A stretch of 64,000 bases of DNA from Melaminivora sp034675505 (GTDB taxonomy: Bacteria > Pseudomonadota > Gammaproteobacteria > Burkholderiales > Burkholderiaceae_C). The stretch spans positions 496,001 to 560,000 of the forward strand of contig JAUCDD010000025.1 of NCBI GenBank assembly GCA_034675505.1. The letters run 5' to 3'. The position numbers and the translations under genes are program-made. This document shows positions 16,812 through 25,977 of the stretch, piece after piece. The notes under the pieces were generated by a model that had not been told where the DNA came from, searched no databases, and was given only the letters and a program-made list of their open reading frames with translations. Position 1 is the first letter of the stretch. Each line of letters starts with the position of its first letter.

Positions 16812-17252
16812 ATGCCCGGTGTCTGGCGGTTTTTCAAGATGTGGCTGCTGCCTGCGGCGCTGCTGTGCATGCAGCCCCTGGCGGCGGGCGCCGAGGAGGC
16901 GATCAAGGTGGTCTACCACCTGAGCGAGGGCATTCCCCAGGCATCGCGCGCCATCAACAACATCCGCAACCACCTGAGCGCCGACCCCAAGGCCAGGATC
17001 GTGGTCGTGGCGCACGGCCTGGGCATCGACTTCCTGCTGGACGGTGCCACCAACCAGATGGACCAGCCCTATGCCGGCGCCATTGGCGAGCTGGCCAACC
17101 GGGGCGTGGAATTCCGCGTGTGCAACAACACCCTGCAAGCCCGCAAGATCGATCCGTCCAAGGTGGTGATGGAAGCCAAGATCGTGCCCTCCGGCGTGGC
17201 CGAAGTGGCGCGCCTGCAGGCCCGGGAAGGTTTTGCCTACCTGCATCCCTGA
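16812..17252 (+). CDS. Exported DsrE-family protein
   Basis: 146-residue protein with a signal peptide (residues ~1-26, ending AAGAEE). The mature domain has VVYHLSEGIPQASRAINNIRNHLSADPKARIVVVAHGLGIDFLLDGA and ELANRGVEFRVCNNTLQARKI, the pattern of DsrE/DsrF-like sulfur-transfer folds, including a Cys in the RVCNNT position that is used in this family. The start is clear: AAAGGAG (16798-16804) is seven bases before ATG 16812. Probably periplasmic; a sulfur or redox role is inference from the fold. Confidence 0.8.
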   Translation: MPGVWRFFKMWLLPAALLCMQPLAAGAEEAIKVVYHLSEGIPQASRAINNIRNHLSADPKARIVVVAHGLGIDFLLDGATNQMDQPYAGAIGELANRGVEFRVCNNTLQARKIDPSKVVMEAKIVPSGVAEVARLQAREGFAYLHP

Positions 17253-17290
17253 GAGCCGGCGCGCAGGCCCGCCCGCTGATAATCCGCGCC

Positions 17291-18237
17291 ATGGAAACCA
17301 AATGGCTTGAAGATTTCGTCAGCCTGGCAGAGACGCGCAGCTTCAGCCGCTCGGCGCAGCTGCGCCACGTGACGCAGCCGGCGTTCTCGCGCCGCATCCA
17401 GGCGCTGGAGGCCTGGGCCGGCACCGACCTGGTGGACCGCAGTTCCTACCCCACGCGCCTGACGGTGGCGGGCACCACGCTGCACGAGCAGGCGCTGGGC
17501 GTGCTGCAGGCGCTGCACAACGCCCGCGCGGTGATGCGCGCCTATTCCAGCGCGGGCAGCGACATGGTGGAGTTCGCCGTCCCGCATACGCTGGCCTTCA
17601 CGTTCTTCCCGGCCTGGGTGTCCAACCTGCGCAGCGACTTCGGCCCGCTCAAGAGCCGCCTGATCGCCCTCAACGTGCATGACGCCGTGCTGCGGCTGGT
17701 GGAGGGCGGCTGCGACGTGCTCATCGCCTACCACCACGCCTCGCAGCCACTGCAGCTCGACCCGGCCCACTACGACATGGTGACCCTGGGCCAGGAGCCG
17801 CTGGCGCCTTACTCGCGCCCCGGCCCGGACGGCCAGCCGCTGCACTGCCTGCCCGGGCACGCCGACGCACCGCTGCCCTACCTGGGCTACGCGCCGGGCG
17901 CGTACCTGGGGCGCATCACCGACCTGATCCTCAAGCAGTCGGGCACCGCCATCCACCTGGACCGGATGTACGAGACCGACATGGCCGAGGGGCTGAAGGC
18001 CATGGTGCTGGAGGGCCACGGCGTGGCCTTCCTGCTGACAGCGCAGTGAAAAAAGAACTGCGTGCGCGCAAGCTCGTGAGCGCCGCGCCGCCGGCCATGC
18101 AGCAGGGGCTGCAGATGGTGATGGACGTGCGCGCGTACCGGGAAAAACCCGCACGCCGCGGGAAAAAAGCCGGCAAGCGCCTGGCGCAGGCGCTGTGGGA
18201 CTACCTGGTGGCGCACCCCGCCCAGGCATTGCCTTGA
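17291..18237 (+). pseudogene. LysR-type transcriptional regulator, split by a frameshift
   Basis: Full-length LysR regulators are about 300 residues. Here the first frame (17291-18049) gives 252 residues with the N-terminal winged helix (FVSLAETRSFSRSAQLRHVTQPAFSRRIQALE) and most of the effector domain, ending GVAFLLTAQ and a stop at 18047. The missing end continues one frame back from 18046: VKKELRARKLVSAAPPAMQQG to LAQALWDYLVAHPAQ, a normal LysR tail. One base missing between about 18037 and 18046 (for instance a G in CTGCTGGACAGC) restores a single product. Either a sequencing error or a recent mutation. Its targets are not evident; the GltI paralog lies downstream. Confidence 0.85.
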
Positions 18238-18349
18238 GCGGAGCGGGGGGCACGGCCAGGCCGGCCAGAGCGTCCCCGCGCCTGGCTGCGGCTGCTACCA
18301 CCAGGGCCGCGGCGGGTGCGCATGCCTGGGCTGCATGGAGTCCGCCAAT

Positions 18350-18376
18350 ATCCGTATAACCCTGTACGGATGGGTT
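18350..18376. promoter_or_regulatory. Interlocked inverted repeats, candidate operator of the GltI-paralog gene
   Basis: ATCCGTA (18350-18356) and TACGGAT (18365-18371) are perfect inverted half-sites eight bases apart; a second pair, AACCC (18358-18362) and GGGTT (18372-18376), interlocks with them. It lies about 135 bases upstream of the gene at 18510, where an activator or repressor site would be expected. Confidence 0.4.
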
Positions 18377-18509
18377 TGCCAGGGTTTGTAAGATACTTCG
18401 GCGCCGTCCAGCACGGCCTCTCGCCTGGCCCTGCCGCCCAGGCGCCGCCACCCGGCCCTGCCAGCCCCGAACCCTCCGTCCTGTTGCGCGCCGAGCGCAT
18501 TCACAGCCC

Positions 18510-19397
18510 ATGCCTTTTTCCATCCTTCGCTGCCTGTCCCTGTTTGCGCTGCTGTGCTGTGCGCAACTGGCACGCGCCGATGGCGTGCTGGAGCGCGTGC
18601 GCGGCGGCGGTCCGCTGGTGATTGCGCACCGCGAGTCGTCGGTGCCTTTTTCCTATGTGGAAGGCGGCAAGCCCATGGGCTATGCGCTGGATCTGTGCCT
18701 GCGCGTGGCCGAGGTGCTGCGCAAGAAGACCGGCATGAAGGACATGCCCGTCAAGCTGGTGGCGGTGACGTCGGCCAACCGCGTGGAGACCATCAAGAGC
18801 GGCCGGGCCGACATGGAGTGCGGCTCCACCACCAACAACGCCGAGCGCCGCCGCGAGGTCGCCTTCACCATCCCCCACTTCATCACCGGCGCGCGGCTGC
18901 TGGTGCCGGCCGCCAGCAGCGTGACGCGCCTGGAGGACCTGGAGGGCAGGAAGCTGGTGTCCACCAAGGGCTCGACGCCCCTCAAGGCGGTGCAGCAGAC
19001 CAACCGCGAGCGCCTGCTGCGCATCGACATCCTGGAGGCGCCCGACCACGAGGCCGGCGTGCTCATGGTGGAAAAAGGCCAGGCCGACGCCTTCGTGATG
19101 GACGACGTGCTGCTGTACGGGCTGATGGTCAATCGCCCCGATCCGCAGCGGCTGAAGGTGGTGGGCCGCTTCGTGACCACCGAGCCGCTGGCCATCATGC
19201 TGTCCAGGGGCGACCCCGAATTCAAGAAGCTCGTGGACGATGAGATGCGCCGCCTGATCCATAGCGGCGAGATCCAGGCCCTCTACGACAAGTGGTTCAT
19301 GCAGCCGATCCCGCCGACCCAGCGCGCCCTCCACCTGCCGGTCAGCTACCTGCTGCGCGACTCGTGGAAATACCCTAGCGATCAGGTCCCCTTCTAA
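18510..19397 (+). CDS. Amino-acid ABC transporter substrate-binding protein (GltI paralog)
   Basis: 295-residue periplasmic binding protein with a signal peptide (1-23, ending ARAD). The type II fold is clear: LVIAHRESSVPFSYVEGGKPMGYALDLC, NRVETIKSGRADMECGSTTNN, and the C-terminal DKWFMQPIPP. The motif ECGSTTNN is shared with the next gene, GltI, and the two look like diverged tandem duplicates. It has no permease of its own nearby other than GltJK, so it may feed the same transporter with a different ligand. Preceded by an inverted repeat at 18350. Confidence 0.88.
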   Translation: MPFSILRCLSLFALLCCAQLARADGVLERVRGGGPLVIAHRESSVPFSYVEGGKPMGYALDLCLRVAEVLRKKTGMKDMPVKLVAVTSANRVETIKSGRADMECGSTTNNAERRREVAFTIPHFITGARLLVPAASSVTRLEDLEGRKLVSTKGSTPLKAVQQTNRERLLRIDILEAPDHEAGVLMVEKGQADAFVMDDVLLYGLMVNRPDPQRLKVVGRFVTTEPLAIMLSRGDPEFKKLVDDEMRRLIHSGEIQALYDKWFMQPIPPTQRALHLPVSYLLRDSWKYPSDQVPF

Positions 19398-19523
19398 AGG
19401 CGGCAGCAAGCACAATAGCCCCGTGCGGACCGGGGCGCAGCCCCACGCCCCCGGCGCCCGGACTGCGCGGCCAAAAGCCATGTCCGCAGAGCATCCCGTC
19501 ATCTTCGCTTTCAAGGAGACACC

Positions 19524-20423
19524 ATGAAAAAGCAACTGCTGGCCGCGGCCATCACCCTGCTGGCCGCAGGCACCACGCTGGCGCAGGCCAACGACACGCT
19601 GGCCAAGATCAAGTCCTCGGGCACCATCACCCTGGGCGTGCGCGAATCCTCGGGCCTGGGCTACACCCTGGGCAACGGCAAGTACGTGGGCTTTCACACC
19701 GAGATGAGCGAGCGCATCGCCGACGACATCCAGAAGCAGCTCGGCTTGCCGAAGCTGGAGGTCAAGTACCAGCCGCTGACGTCGCAAAACCGCATCCCGC
19801 TGGTGACCAACGGCACCGTGGACCTGGAGTGCGGCTCGACCACCAACAACACGGCGCGCCAGAAGGAAGTGGCCTTTGCCGTGACCACCTATGTCGAGGA
19901 AGTGCGCATCGCAGTGAATGCCAAGTCTGGCATCCAGGGCATCAAGGACCTCAACGGCAAGACCATCGTCACCACCACCGGCACCACGTCGGTGCAGACG
20001 CTGCGCAAGAACAAGCGCGCCGATGGCCTGACTTTCAAGGAAGTCATGGGCAAGGACCACGCCGACAGCTTCCTGATGCTGGAGACCGGCCGCGCCGACG
20101 CCTTCATCATGGACGGCTCCATCCTGGCAGCCAGCATCTCCAAGTCCAAGAACCCGCAGGACTTCAAGATCGTCGGCGAAGTGCTGTCGGTGGAGCCCAT
20201 CGCCTGCATGCTGCGCAAGGACGACCCCGCCTTCAAGAAGGCCGTGGACGACTCCATCAAGCGCCAGATCGCCGACGGCTCGCTGGCCAAGCTGTATGAC
20301 CGCTGGTTCATGCAGCCGATCCCGCCCAACAACGTGAAGGTCGGCCTGCCGCTGTCGGAAGCTACCAAGGAAGCCTGGGCGCATCCCAACGACAAGCCCA
20401 TGGAGTCCTACGAAATCAAGTAA
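19524..20423 (+). CDS. gltI: Glutamate/aspartate ABC transporter substrate-binding protein
   Basis: 299-residue periplasmic receptor. Signal peptide at residues 1-23 (MKKQLLAAAITLLAAGTTLAQA). Ligand-pocket segments ITLGVRESSGLGYTL, NRIPLVTNGTVDLECGSTTNN and TTGTTSVQTLRKNKRADG are typical of GltI, as is the end DRWFMQPIPPNNVKVGLPLS. An AAGGAG precedes the ATG. It heads a gltIJKL set; a terminator between gltI and gltJ would let the receptor be made in excess over the membrane parts. Confidence 0.93.
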   Translation: MKKQLLAAAITLLAAGTTLAQANDTLAKIKSSGTITLGVRESSGLGYTLGNGKYVGFHTEMSERIADDIQKQLGLPKLEVKYQPLTSQNRIPLVTNGTVDLECGSTTNNTARQKEVAFAVTTYVEEVRIAVNAKSGIQGIKDLNGKTIVTTTGTTSVQTLRKNKRADGLTFKEVMGKDHADSFLMLETGRADAFIMDGSILAASISKSKNPQDFKIVGEVLSVEPIACMLRKDDPAFKKAVDDSIKRQIADGSLAKLYDRWFMQPIPPNNVKVGLPLSEATKEAWAHPNDKPMESYEIK

Positions 20424-20440
20424 GGCCTGAACTGGCGCAG

Positions 20441-20481
20441 CGCCCCTTTTCAGCCGGTCCGGCTCGGGAAGGGGCGTTTTT
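20441..20481 (+). terminator. Terminator/attenuator between gltI and gltJ
   Basis: CGCCCCTT (20441-20448) pairs with AAGGGGCG (20469-20476), followed by TTTTT; the loop holds a second small stem (AGCCGG / CCGGCT). Partial termination here would favour the binding protein over the permease. Confidence 0.8.
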
Positions 20482-20547
20482 CGTTGCCCGTTCGCCGTCT
20501 GGCGGATGGGGCCTGAACCACAACAAGACAATCAAAGAGGTGTTCCT

Positions 20548-21300
20548 ATGAATTGGGAATGGCAGGTGTTCTGCCAGGACACCATCTCCCAGGAAGTCAC
20601 GCAAAGCTGCTTCGGCAAGGGCGGCGACGTGACCTACCTGGACTGGATGCTCTCGGCCTGGGGCTGGACGATCTCGGTCTCGCTGCTGTCGCTGGCCATC
20701 GCGCTGGTGGTGGGCTCGCTCATCGGCACGCTGCGCACGCTGGAGGGCCGGCCCTGGGTCGTGCGCCTGGGCAATGCCTGGGTCGAGTTCTTCCGCAACA
20801 TACCGCTGCTGGTCCACATCTTCCTGTGGTACCACGTGATTCCGGCCATCTTCCCGGCGATGAAGTCGCTGCCGGGCTTCGTGCTGGTGGTGTTCGCGCT
20901 GGGTTTCTTCACCTCGGCGCGCATCGCCGAGCAGGTGCGCTCGGGCATCCAGGCGCTGCCGCGCGGCCAGCGCTACGCCGGCATGGCCATGGGCTTCACC
21001 ACGTTCCAGTACTACCGCTACGTGCTGCTGCCGATGGCGTTTCGCATCATCATCCCGCCGCTGACCAGCGAGTCCATGAACGTGTTCAAGAACTCGTCGG
21101 TGGCGTTCGCGGTGTCCATCTCGGAGCTGACCATGTTCGCCATGCAGGCGCAGGAAGAAACCGCGCGCGGCGTCGAGATCTACCTGGCCGTCACCGCGCT
21201 GTACGCCATCTCGGCGCTGACCATCAACCGCATCATGGCCTTCATAGAGCGGCGCGCGCGCGTGCCCGGGCTGATCGCCGCCAGCGGTGGAGGACACTGA
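20548..21300 (+). CDS. gltJ: Glutamate/aspartate ABC transporter permease
   Basis: 250-residue inner-membrane permease. After a polar N-terminus with WEWQVFCQDTISQEVTQSCFGKGGDVTYLDWML, which is diagnostic for GltJ, come five hydrophobic helices. The ATPase-docking loop is RIAEQVRSGIQALPRGQRYAGMAMGFTTFQYYRYVLLPMAF (EAA motif region, ~residues 127-170). AGAGG at 20536-20540 precedes ATG 20548. One base separates its stop from the gltK start. Confidence 0.94.
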   Translation: MNWEWQVFCQDTISQEVTQSCFGKGGDVTYLDWMLSAWGWTISVSLLSLAIALVVGSLIGTLRTLEGRPWVVRLGNAWVEFFRNIPLLVHIFLWYHVIPAIFPAMKSLPGFVLVVFALGFFTSARIAEQVRSGIQALPRGQRYAGMAMGFTTFQYYRYVLLPMAFRIIIPPLTSESMNVFKNSSVAFAVSISELTMFAMQAQEETARGVEIYLAVTALYAISALTINRIMAFIERRARVPGLIAASGGGH

Positions 21301-21301
21301 C

Positions 21302-21973
21302 GTGAACCTCAATATCGACTGGTCATTCTTCACCTGGGAGCTGTTTTCCAGCTTCGTGCTCAAGGGCCTGTACTTCAGCGTGACGCTGACGGTGATCGCC
21401 ACGGTCGGCGGTGTGCTGCTGGGTACGGTGCTGGCGCTGATGCGCCTGTCGGGCAGCCGCCTGCTGGGCGTGCCGGCGACCATCTACGTCAACGGCATGC
21501 GCTCCATCCCGCTGGTGATGGTGATCCTGTGGTTCTTCCTGCTGGTGCCCCTGATCATCGGGCGGCCCATTGGCGCGGAGGTCTCGGCCGTCATCACCTT
21601 CGTGGCCTTCGAGGCGGCGTACTTCTCCGAGATCATGCGCGCCGGCATCCAGTCCATCCCGCGCGGACAGGTCTTCGCCGGCCAGGCCATGGGCATGACC
21701 TACGGCCAGAACATGCGCCTGGTGGTGCTGCCGCAGGCGTTTCGCAACATGCTGCCGGTGCTGCTCACGCAGACCATCATCCTGTTCCAGGACACCTCGC
21801 TGGTCTATGCGATTGGCGCCTACGACATGCTCAAGGGCTTCGAGATCGCCGGCAAGAACTACGGCCGGCCCATCGAGTCGTACCTGGCCGCTGCCGTGGT
21901 CTATTTCGTGATCTGCTTTGCGCTGTCGTGGGCCGTCAAGCGCCTGCACAGGAAGATCGCCATCATCCGCTGA
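21302..21973 (+). CDS. gltK: Glutamate/aspartate ABC transporter permease
   Basis: 223-residue permease partner of GltJ. I chose the GTG at 21302 (MNLNIDWSFFTWEL) over the ATG at 21287 because GGTGGAGG lies inside the end of gltJ at the right distance and the resulting length is the family norm. Five membrane helices; the EAA loop is FSEIMRAGIQSIPRGQVFAGQAMGMTYGQNMRLVVLPQAFRNMLP, which contacts GltL. Operon position between gltJ and gltL. Confidence 0.93.
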   Translation: MNLNIDWSFFTWELFSSFVLKGLYFSVTLTVIATVGGVLLGTVLALMRLSGSRLLGVPATIYVNGMRSIPLVMVILWFFLLVPLIIGRPIGAEVSAVITFVAFEAAYFSEIMRAGIQSIPRGQVFAGQAMGMTYGQNMRLVVLPQAFRNMLPVLLTQTIILFQDTSLVYAIGAYDMLKGFEIAGKNYGRPIESYLAAAVVYFVICFALSWAVKRLHRKIAIIR

Positions 21974-21990
21974 TGGCCTGGGAGTGACAT

Positions 21991-22737
<747 letters not shown>

Positions 22738-22770
22738 ACGCTCGGGGCAGGCGTCCCGGCATACCAGGCA

Positions 22771-22794
22771 GGCGCCCCCGGGGCGCCTTTTTTA
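22771..22794 (+). terminator. Terminator after gltL
   Basis: GC-rich palindrome GGCGCCCC / GGGGCGCC followed by seven T residues (22788-22794). It directly precedes a TAGCTA-type repeat. Confidence 0.8.
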
Positions 22795-22795
22795 T

Positions 22796-22864
22796 TACTT
22801 CATTTTTGATAGCTGAAAGCCGTTACTGCACGCCGGCAAGCAACGGTTTTTACCGAAAAAACCG
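22796..22864. repeat. TAGCTA-type intergenic repeat (gltL-HAD gap)
   Basis: TTACTTCATTTTTGATAGCT, then CCGTTACTGCACGCCGGCAAGCAACGG, a stem of CCGTT / AACGG enclosing CGCCGGC. Fills the space between two convergent genes. Confidence 0.55.
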
Positions 22865-22865
22865 C

Positions 22866-23693
22866 TCAAGGCCGCGCCGCCAGCACGGCGCGCGCCACCT
22901 CGGCAAAGCCGGCGCCGCGCTCGCCTTGCGTCACGTAGTGCGGCAGGTGCGACAGGTGGGGCACGAAGCGCGCCACGTTCGCCACGCCCACGCTGTTGGC
23001 GAACGCCTGGAACATCAGCGCATCGTTGGTCGAGTCGCCCACGTAGGCCCAGCGGCCGCGCTCGGCGTCCAGGTCGCGCCCCCACAGCTGGCGCACGATC
23101 CAGCGCGCGCCCTCCAGCTTGTTGTGCTCGCCGTACCAGCCGTTGATGTGGATGCTGCTCACCGTGGCGTGCATGCCCTCGTGGCGCATGGCCAGCACCA
23201 CCTTGTCGATCTGCGCCTCCGACAGGTGCGCGAATTCGCTGTGGTCGATGGCGATGTCGGTCTCGCGCCCAGCCGAATCGGTGGCGCGGCCCGCACCGGG
23301 AATGGCGGCCTCGATGTGCGCCAGCACCACCTGCATGCGGGCATGGTTGGCGGCGCGCGTGGCCGCGTCCTGCTGGTAGAGCTTGTCCAGGCCGCCCGCT
23401 GCATTCCTGCGCAATGCGACGGCCCCGTTCTCGGCCACGATCGCGTCCACCGGCCAGGCCAGTGCGAAAGGCTCGCTCCAGCCCACGGGCCGCCCGGTGA
23501 TGGCAACGACCGCCATCCCCGCCGCCTTCAAATCCACCAGGGCCTGCAGCGCGTCGGGGGTGATGGCCCCGTCGGTGGTGAGGGTGTCGTCGATGTCGGT
23601 CAGGACTCCGGCGATGCCGCTGCGCCTGTCCAGGGGCCAGGCTGACAGCGCGGCCAGGCCGGGAGGCGAGTTATCGCGAAAGGTTGTGGGCAT
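22866..23693 (-). CDS. HAD-superfamily phosphatase (class IIB)
   Basis: 275-residue phosphatase. Motif I is VLTDIDDTLTTDGAI (residues ~30-44; both Asp residues of D-x-D present), motif II VAITGRP, and motif IV GDSTNDALMF near residue 219. A large cap domain, between GRPVGW and GDSTND, is that of the Cof/sucrose-phosphatase-like subclass. Substrate is a phosphorylated sugar or cofactor by analogy. It sits downstream of the envelope-glycan cassette on the same strand, with a 101-base gap that may hold a weak hairpin. Confidence 0.83.
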   Translation of the reverse strand: MPTTFRDNSPPGLAALSAWPLDRRSGIAGVLTDIDDTLTTDGAITPDALQALVDLKAAGMAVVAITGRPVGWSEPFALAWPVDAIVAENGAVALRRNAAGGLDKLYQQDAATRAANHARMQVVLAHIEAAIPGAGRATDSAGRETDIAIDHSEFAHLSEAQIDKVVLAMRHEGMHATVSSIHINGWYGEHNKLEGARWIVRQLWGRDLDAERGRWAYVGDSTNDALMFQAFANSVGVANVARFVPHLSHLPHYVTQGERGAGFAEVARAVLAARP

Positions 23694-23794
23694 GGCAAAA
23701 ATCCATGAGCGGGCCTACCGGCCCGTCACGATGTCGTGCGGAATACTGTTTGGAAGAAGCTGGAGCGGGCAGCCAGGCTGCTGCAGAGCAATAG

Positions 23795-24949
23795 TCAGGC
23801 CGCCTTGTGCAGCCCGTGCGTTCCGGCGGAACGATCACGCAGCGCAAGCCCCGGTTTTTCCACCCAGCGGTAGCTCAATTCTGCGACCGCATAACACGCG
23901 GATATAAAAAGCAGCAGCAGCAAGCCGGCACCCACCCAGTCGAGGCCTGCCTTCGGATTCAAGTGCTGAACCATGAAGGAGAGCACCAGCAGGTTGCATA
24001 GGTACAGGGAATACGAGAGCCGTGCAGTCAGGAAATGGAACTGGATGACCGGTGCAAAACGCGGGGAAAGATGAAAGAAAAATGGTACCAACGCTGCGCC
24101 GGCCATGGGCGTGCCTGCGAGGACCAATGTGTTAAAGCGCACATCATGGAATATGTCCACCTGGCCGATAAACTGGTACCTGAAGATTGCCGCAAAGAGT
24201 GCGATTGAAAAGGCCAGACAGAGCCACCGGAATTTCTTGAACAGCTCCGGCCAATAATGGAACGCAATGGCTGCCACCACACCGTACATGATCCCGTCGA
24301 GGCGCAATACCACCGTCTTTCGGTGTACTTCCAGGGTCAATTCCGGGTGAAAGACGGACAACCCCCAGCGCATCAGCAAAGGCATGCTGATGAACACCGT
24401 GACGGCTGCAAAAAAAGCTGTGCGCACACTGCAGCCCAGCCTCAGGAGCACTGCGACGAAAATCGGCGTCAGCAGGTAGAACCACTCCTCAATGGCAAGG
24501 CTCCAGGCCTCGGCGAAAAATCCAGGGTGCTGCCACGCAAATCCCTGTAGAAAGAAAAAATACTTTCCCTGCTCCACAAGGCCTCGCGGCGTTCCAGCAA
24601 GCGTGTAAATGAGAACGACATGCAGCACCAGATAGACGTAATAGTTGGGCAGGGTTCGGTACCAGCGCTTGCGCCAGAAGCCATAGATGCCGGAAATGTC
24701 GCGCAACTGTTGGCCGGTGCGAAGCAAGATGCCGCCGATGAGGAATCCGGAAAGCGCAAAAAATAATTCCACCCCCACGAAGCCCAGCCATCCCAGCACG
24801 TCCACGAGCTTGCGGTGGCTCAGGTGGGCGAAAAATATCGCGCTGCCGTGGGACAACAGGACGAACAGGACCGCCCAACTGCGCAAGACGTCCAGGCCAT
24901 AATTTCTGCCGGCAAGCGTGCCCCGGGCAGCGGCGGTCACGTGGCTCAT
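23795..24949 (-). CDS. Acyltransferase family 3 (OafA/YrhL-like) membrane protein
   Basis: 384-residue integral membrane O-acyltransferase that would acylate a cell-surface sugar. The N-terminal NYGLDVLRSWAVLFVLLSHGSAIFF carries the R-x-x-A and the His of the family's first helix; FVGVELFFALSGFLIG and FWRKRWYRTLPNYYVYL are the other diagnostic blocks, followed by EAWSLAIEEWFYLL. About ten hydrophobic helices. Its start overlaps the glycosyltransferase stop by four bases (ATGA). Base composition is visibly less GC-rich than the flanks, as in the rest of this cassette. Confidence 0.9.
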   Translation of the reverse strand: MSHVTAAARGTLAGRNYGLDVLRSWAVLFVLLSHGSAIFFAHLSHRKLVDVLGWLGFVGVELFFALSGFLIGGILLRTGQQLRDISGIYGFWRKRWYRTLPNYYVYLVLHVVLIYTLAGTPRGLVEQGKYFFFLQGFAWQHPGFFAEAWSLAIEEWFYLLTPIFVAVLLRLGCSVRTAFFAAVTVFISMPLLMRWGLSVFHPELTLEVHRKTVVLRLDGIMYGVVAAIAFHYWPELFKKFRWLCLAFSIALFAAIFRYQFIGQVDIFHDVRFNTLVLAGTPMAGAALVPFFFHLSPRFAPVIQFHFLTARLSYSLYLCNLLVLSFMVQHLNPKAGLDWVGAGLLLLLFISACYAVAELSYRWVEKPGLALRDRSAGTHGLHKAA

Positions 24950-25938
24950 GGCGCGGCACGCCCTTGCACGTCAGGCCCTGCGGCCTGGCCCTCCCAGCCA
25001 CTGCTCAGCGCAATCGTAGGCACGCTGCTCACATCGTGATGGAGAAAGGCAATAAGGAACTGGATTCCGATGATCAGCGGCAGGGCCGCGATCATCACGG
25101 TTCCGCTGGATGCCAGTTCGCCCGTGCGCACGCTTGTCAGCCAGTGCAGGCCTCCAAAGACAAGCCCGACAGTGCACAGCAGCAGGCCCAGGATACTGTA
25201 GAGGCTGCCAATGTTGAAATCACGCAGGAGATAAAGATAAGCGTATCGGCGGAACAGCCGGCTGGCGTGTTTGCGCAGGAATTCCGGCAGGATCCTGGAA
25301 ATTTTTAGATTGGATTCCTCGTCTGCATAAACCGCGTCCATGGGTACATCCTGCACCACCGCACGTATTGTGTTCAGGTGGTAGAGCATGTCGGTCTCGA
25401 AAAAATATCGTTTCTCCAGCCGTTCCAGAGGCAGTTGATGTAGTACGGCCGCGTGGATGGCGGTATAGCCATTGGTTGGATCCATGGAGTTCCAATACCC
25501 GCAGCTGAATTTCGTCATGAACGAGAGTACGGCATTTCCGAACAGTCGCACCGCAGGCATGCTGCGCAGTGATTCAGGTCGATAGAAGCGATTGCCTTTG
25601 GTGTAGTCCGCACGGCCGGCCGCAATCGGCCGCACGAACATGGGCAGGAGGGCGGGATTCATTTGCCCATCGCCATCGATTTTTACCACGATGTCCATGC
25701 CGCCAGCCAAGGCAGCCCGGTAGGCGGTCGTCACCGCTCCGCCCACGCCCTGGTTTTCGGCGTGGTAGATCACTGTCACCCGTGGGTCCTGGTTATGTTG
25801 TTCTATGAATTTTCCGCTGCCCTCGGGGCAGGCGTCGTCCACTGCATAAATGGCAGCCACCTCTGGTCCAATGGCCTGAATGACGGCCAGAACATGCTGG
25901 GTGACTTTGTAGCAAGGGATGGCGACTGCTATTTTCAT
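24946..25938 (-). CDS. Family 2 glycosyltransferase, membrane-anchored
   Basis: 330-residue inverting glycosyltransferase of the polyprenyl-phosphate sugar synthase kind. VAIPCYKVTQHV (residues ~4-15), YAVDDACPEGS and IVVKIDGDGQM (the D-x-D) mark the nucleotide-sugar fold; FFETDMLYHL follows. Two hydrophobic helices near residues 245-265 and 280-302 anchor it, as in GtrB/DPM1-like enzymes. It probably loads a sugar onto undecaprenyl phosphate for the adjacent membrane genes. Sugar unknown. Confidence 0.88.
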   Translation of the reverse strand: MKIAVAIPCYKVTQHVLAVIQAIGPEVAAIYAVDDACPEGSGKFIEQHNQDPRVTVIYHAENQGVGGAVTTAYRAALAGGMDIVVKIDGDGQMNPALLPMFVRPIAAGRADYTKGNRFYRPESLRSMPAVRLFGNAVLSFMTKFSCGYWNSMDPTNGYTAIHAAVLHQLPLERLEKRYFFETDMLYHLNTIRAVVQDVPMDAVYADEESNLKISRILPEFLRKHASRLFRRYAYLYLLRDFNIGSLYSILGLLLCTVGLVFGGLHWLTSVRTGELASSGTVMIAALPLIIGIQFLIAFLHHDVSSVPTIALSSGWEGQAAGPDVQGRAAP

Positions 25939-25977
25939 GTGTCTTTCTCGGTGCTCCCCTATGCAAGAGCTGTCCGT

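Noticed and set aside
18046..18237. A separate 63-residue basic protein starting MKKELRARKL
   Set aside because: It continues the LysR effector domain exactly where the upstream frame breaks off, so it is the tail of that gene.
18501..20531. 676-codon minus-strand open frame opposite the two gltI genes
   Set aside because: Antisense shadow with no recognisable domain.
23694..23794. Strong terminator between the acyltransferase and HAD genes
   Set aside because: There is a GGGCC / GGCCC hairpin, but the T-run on the minus strand is about ten bases away, so termination is not well supported.
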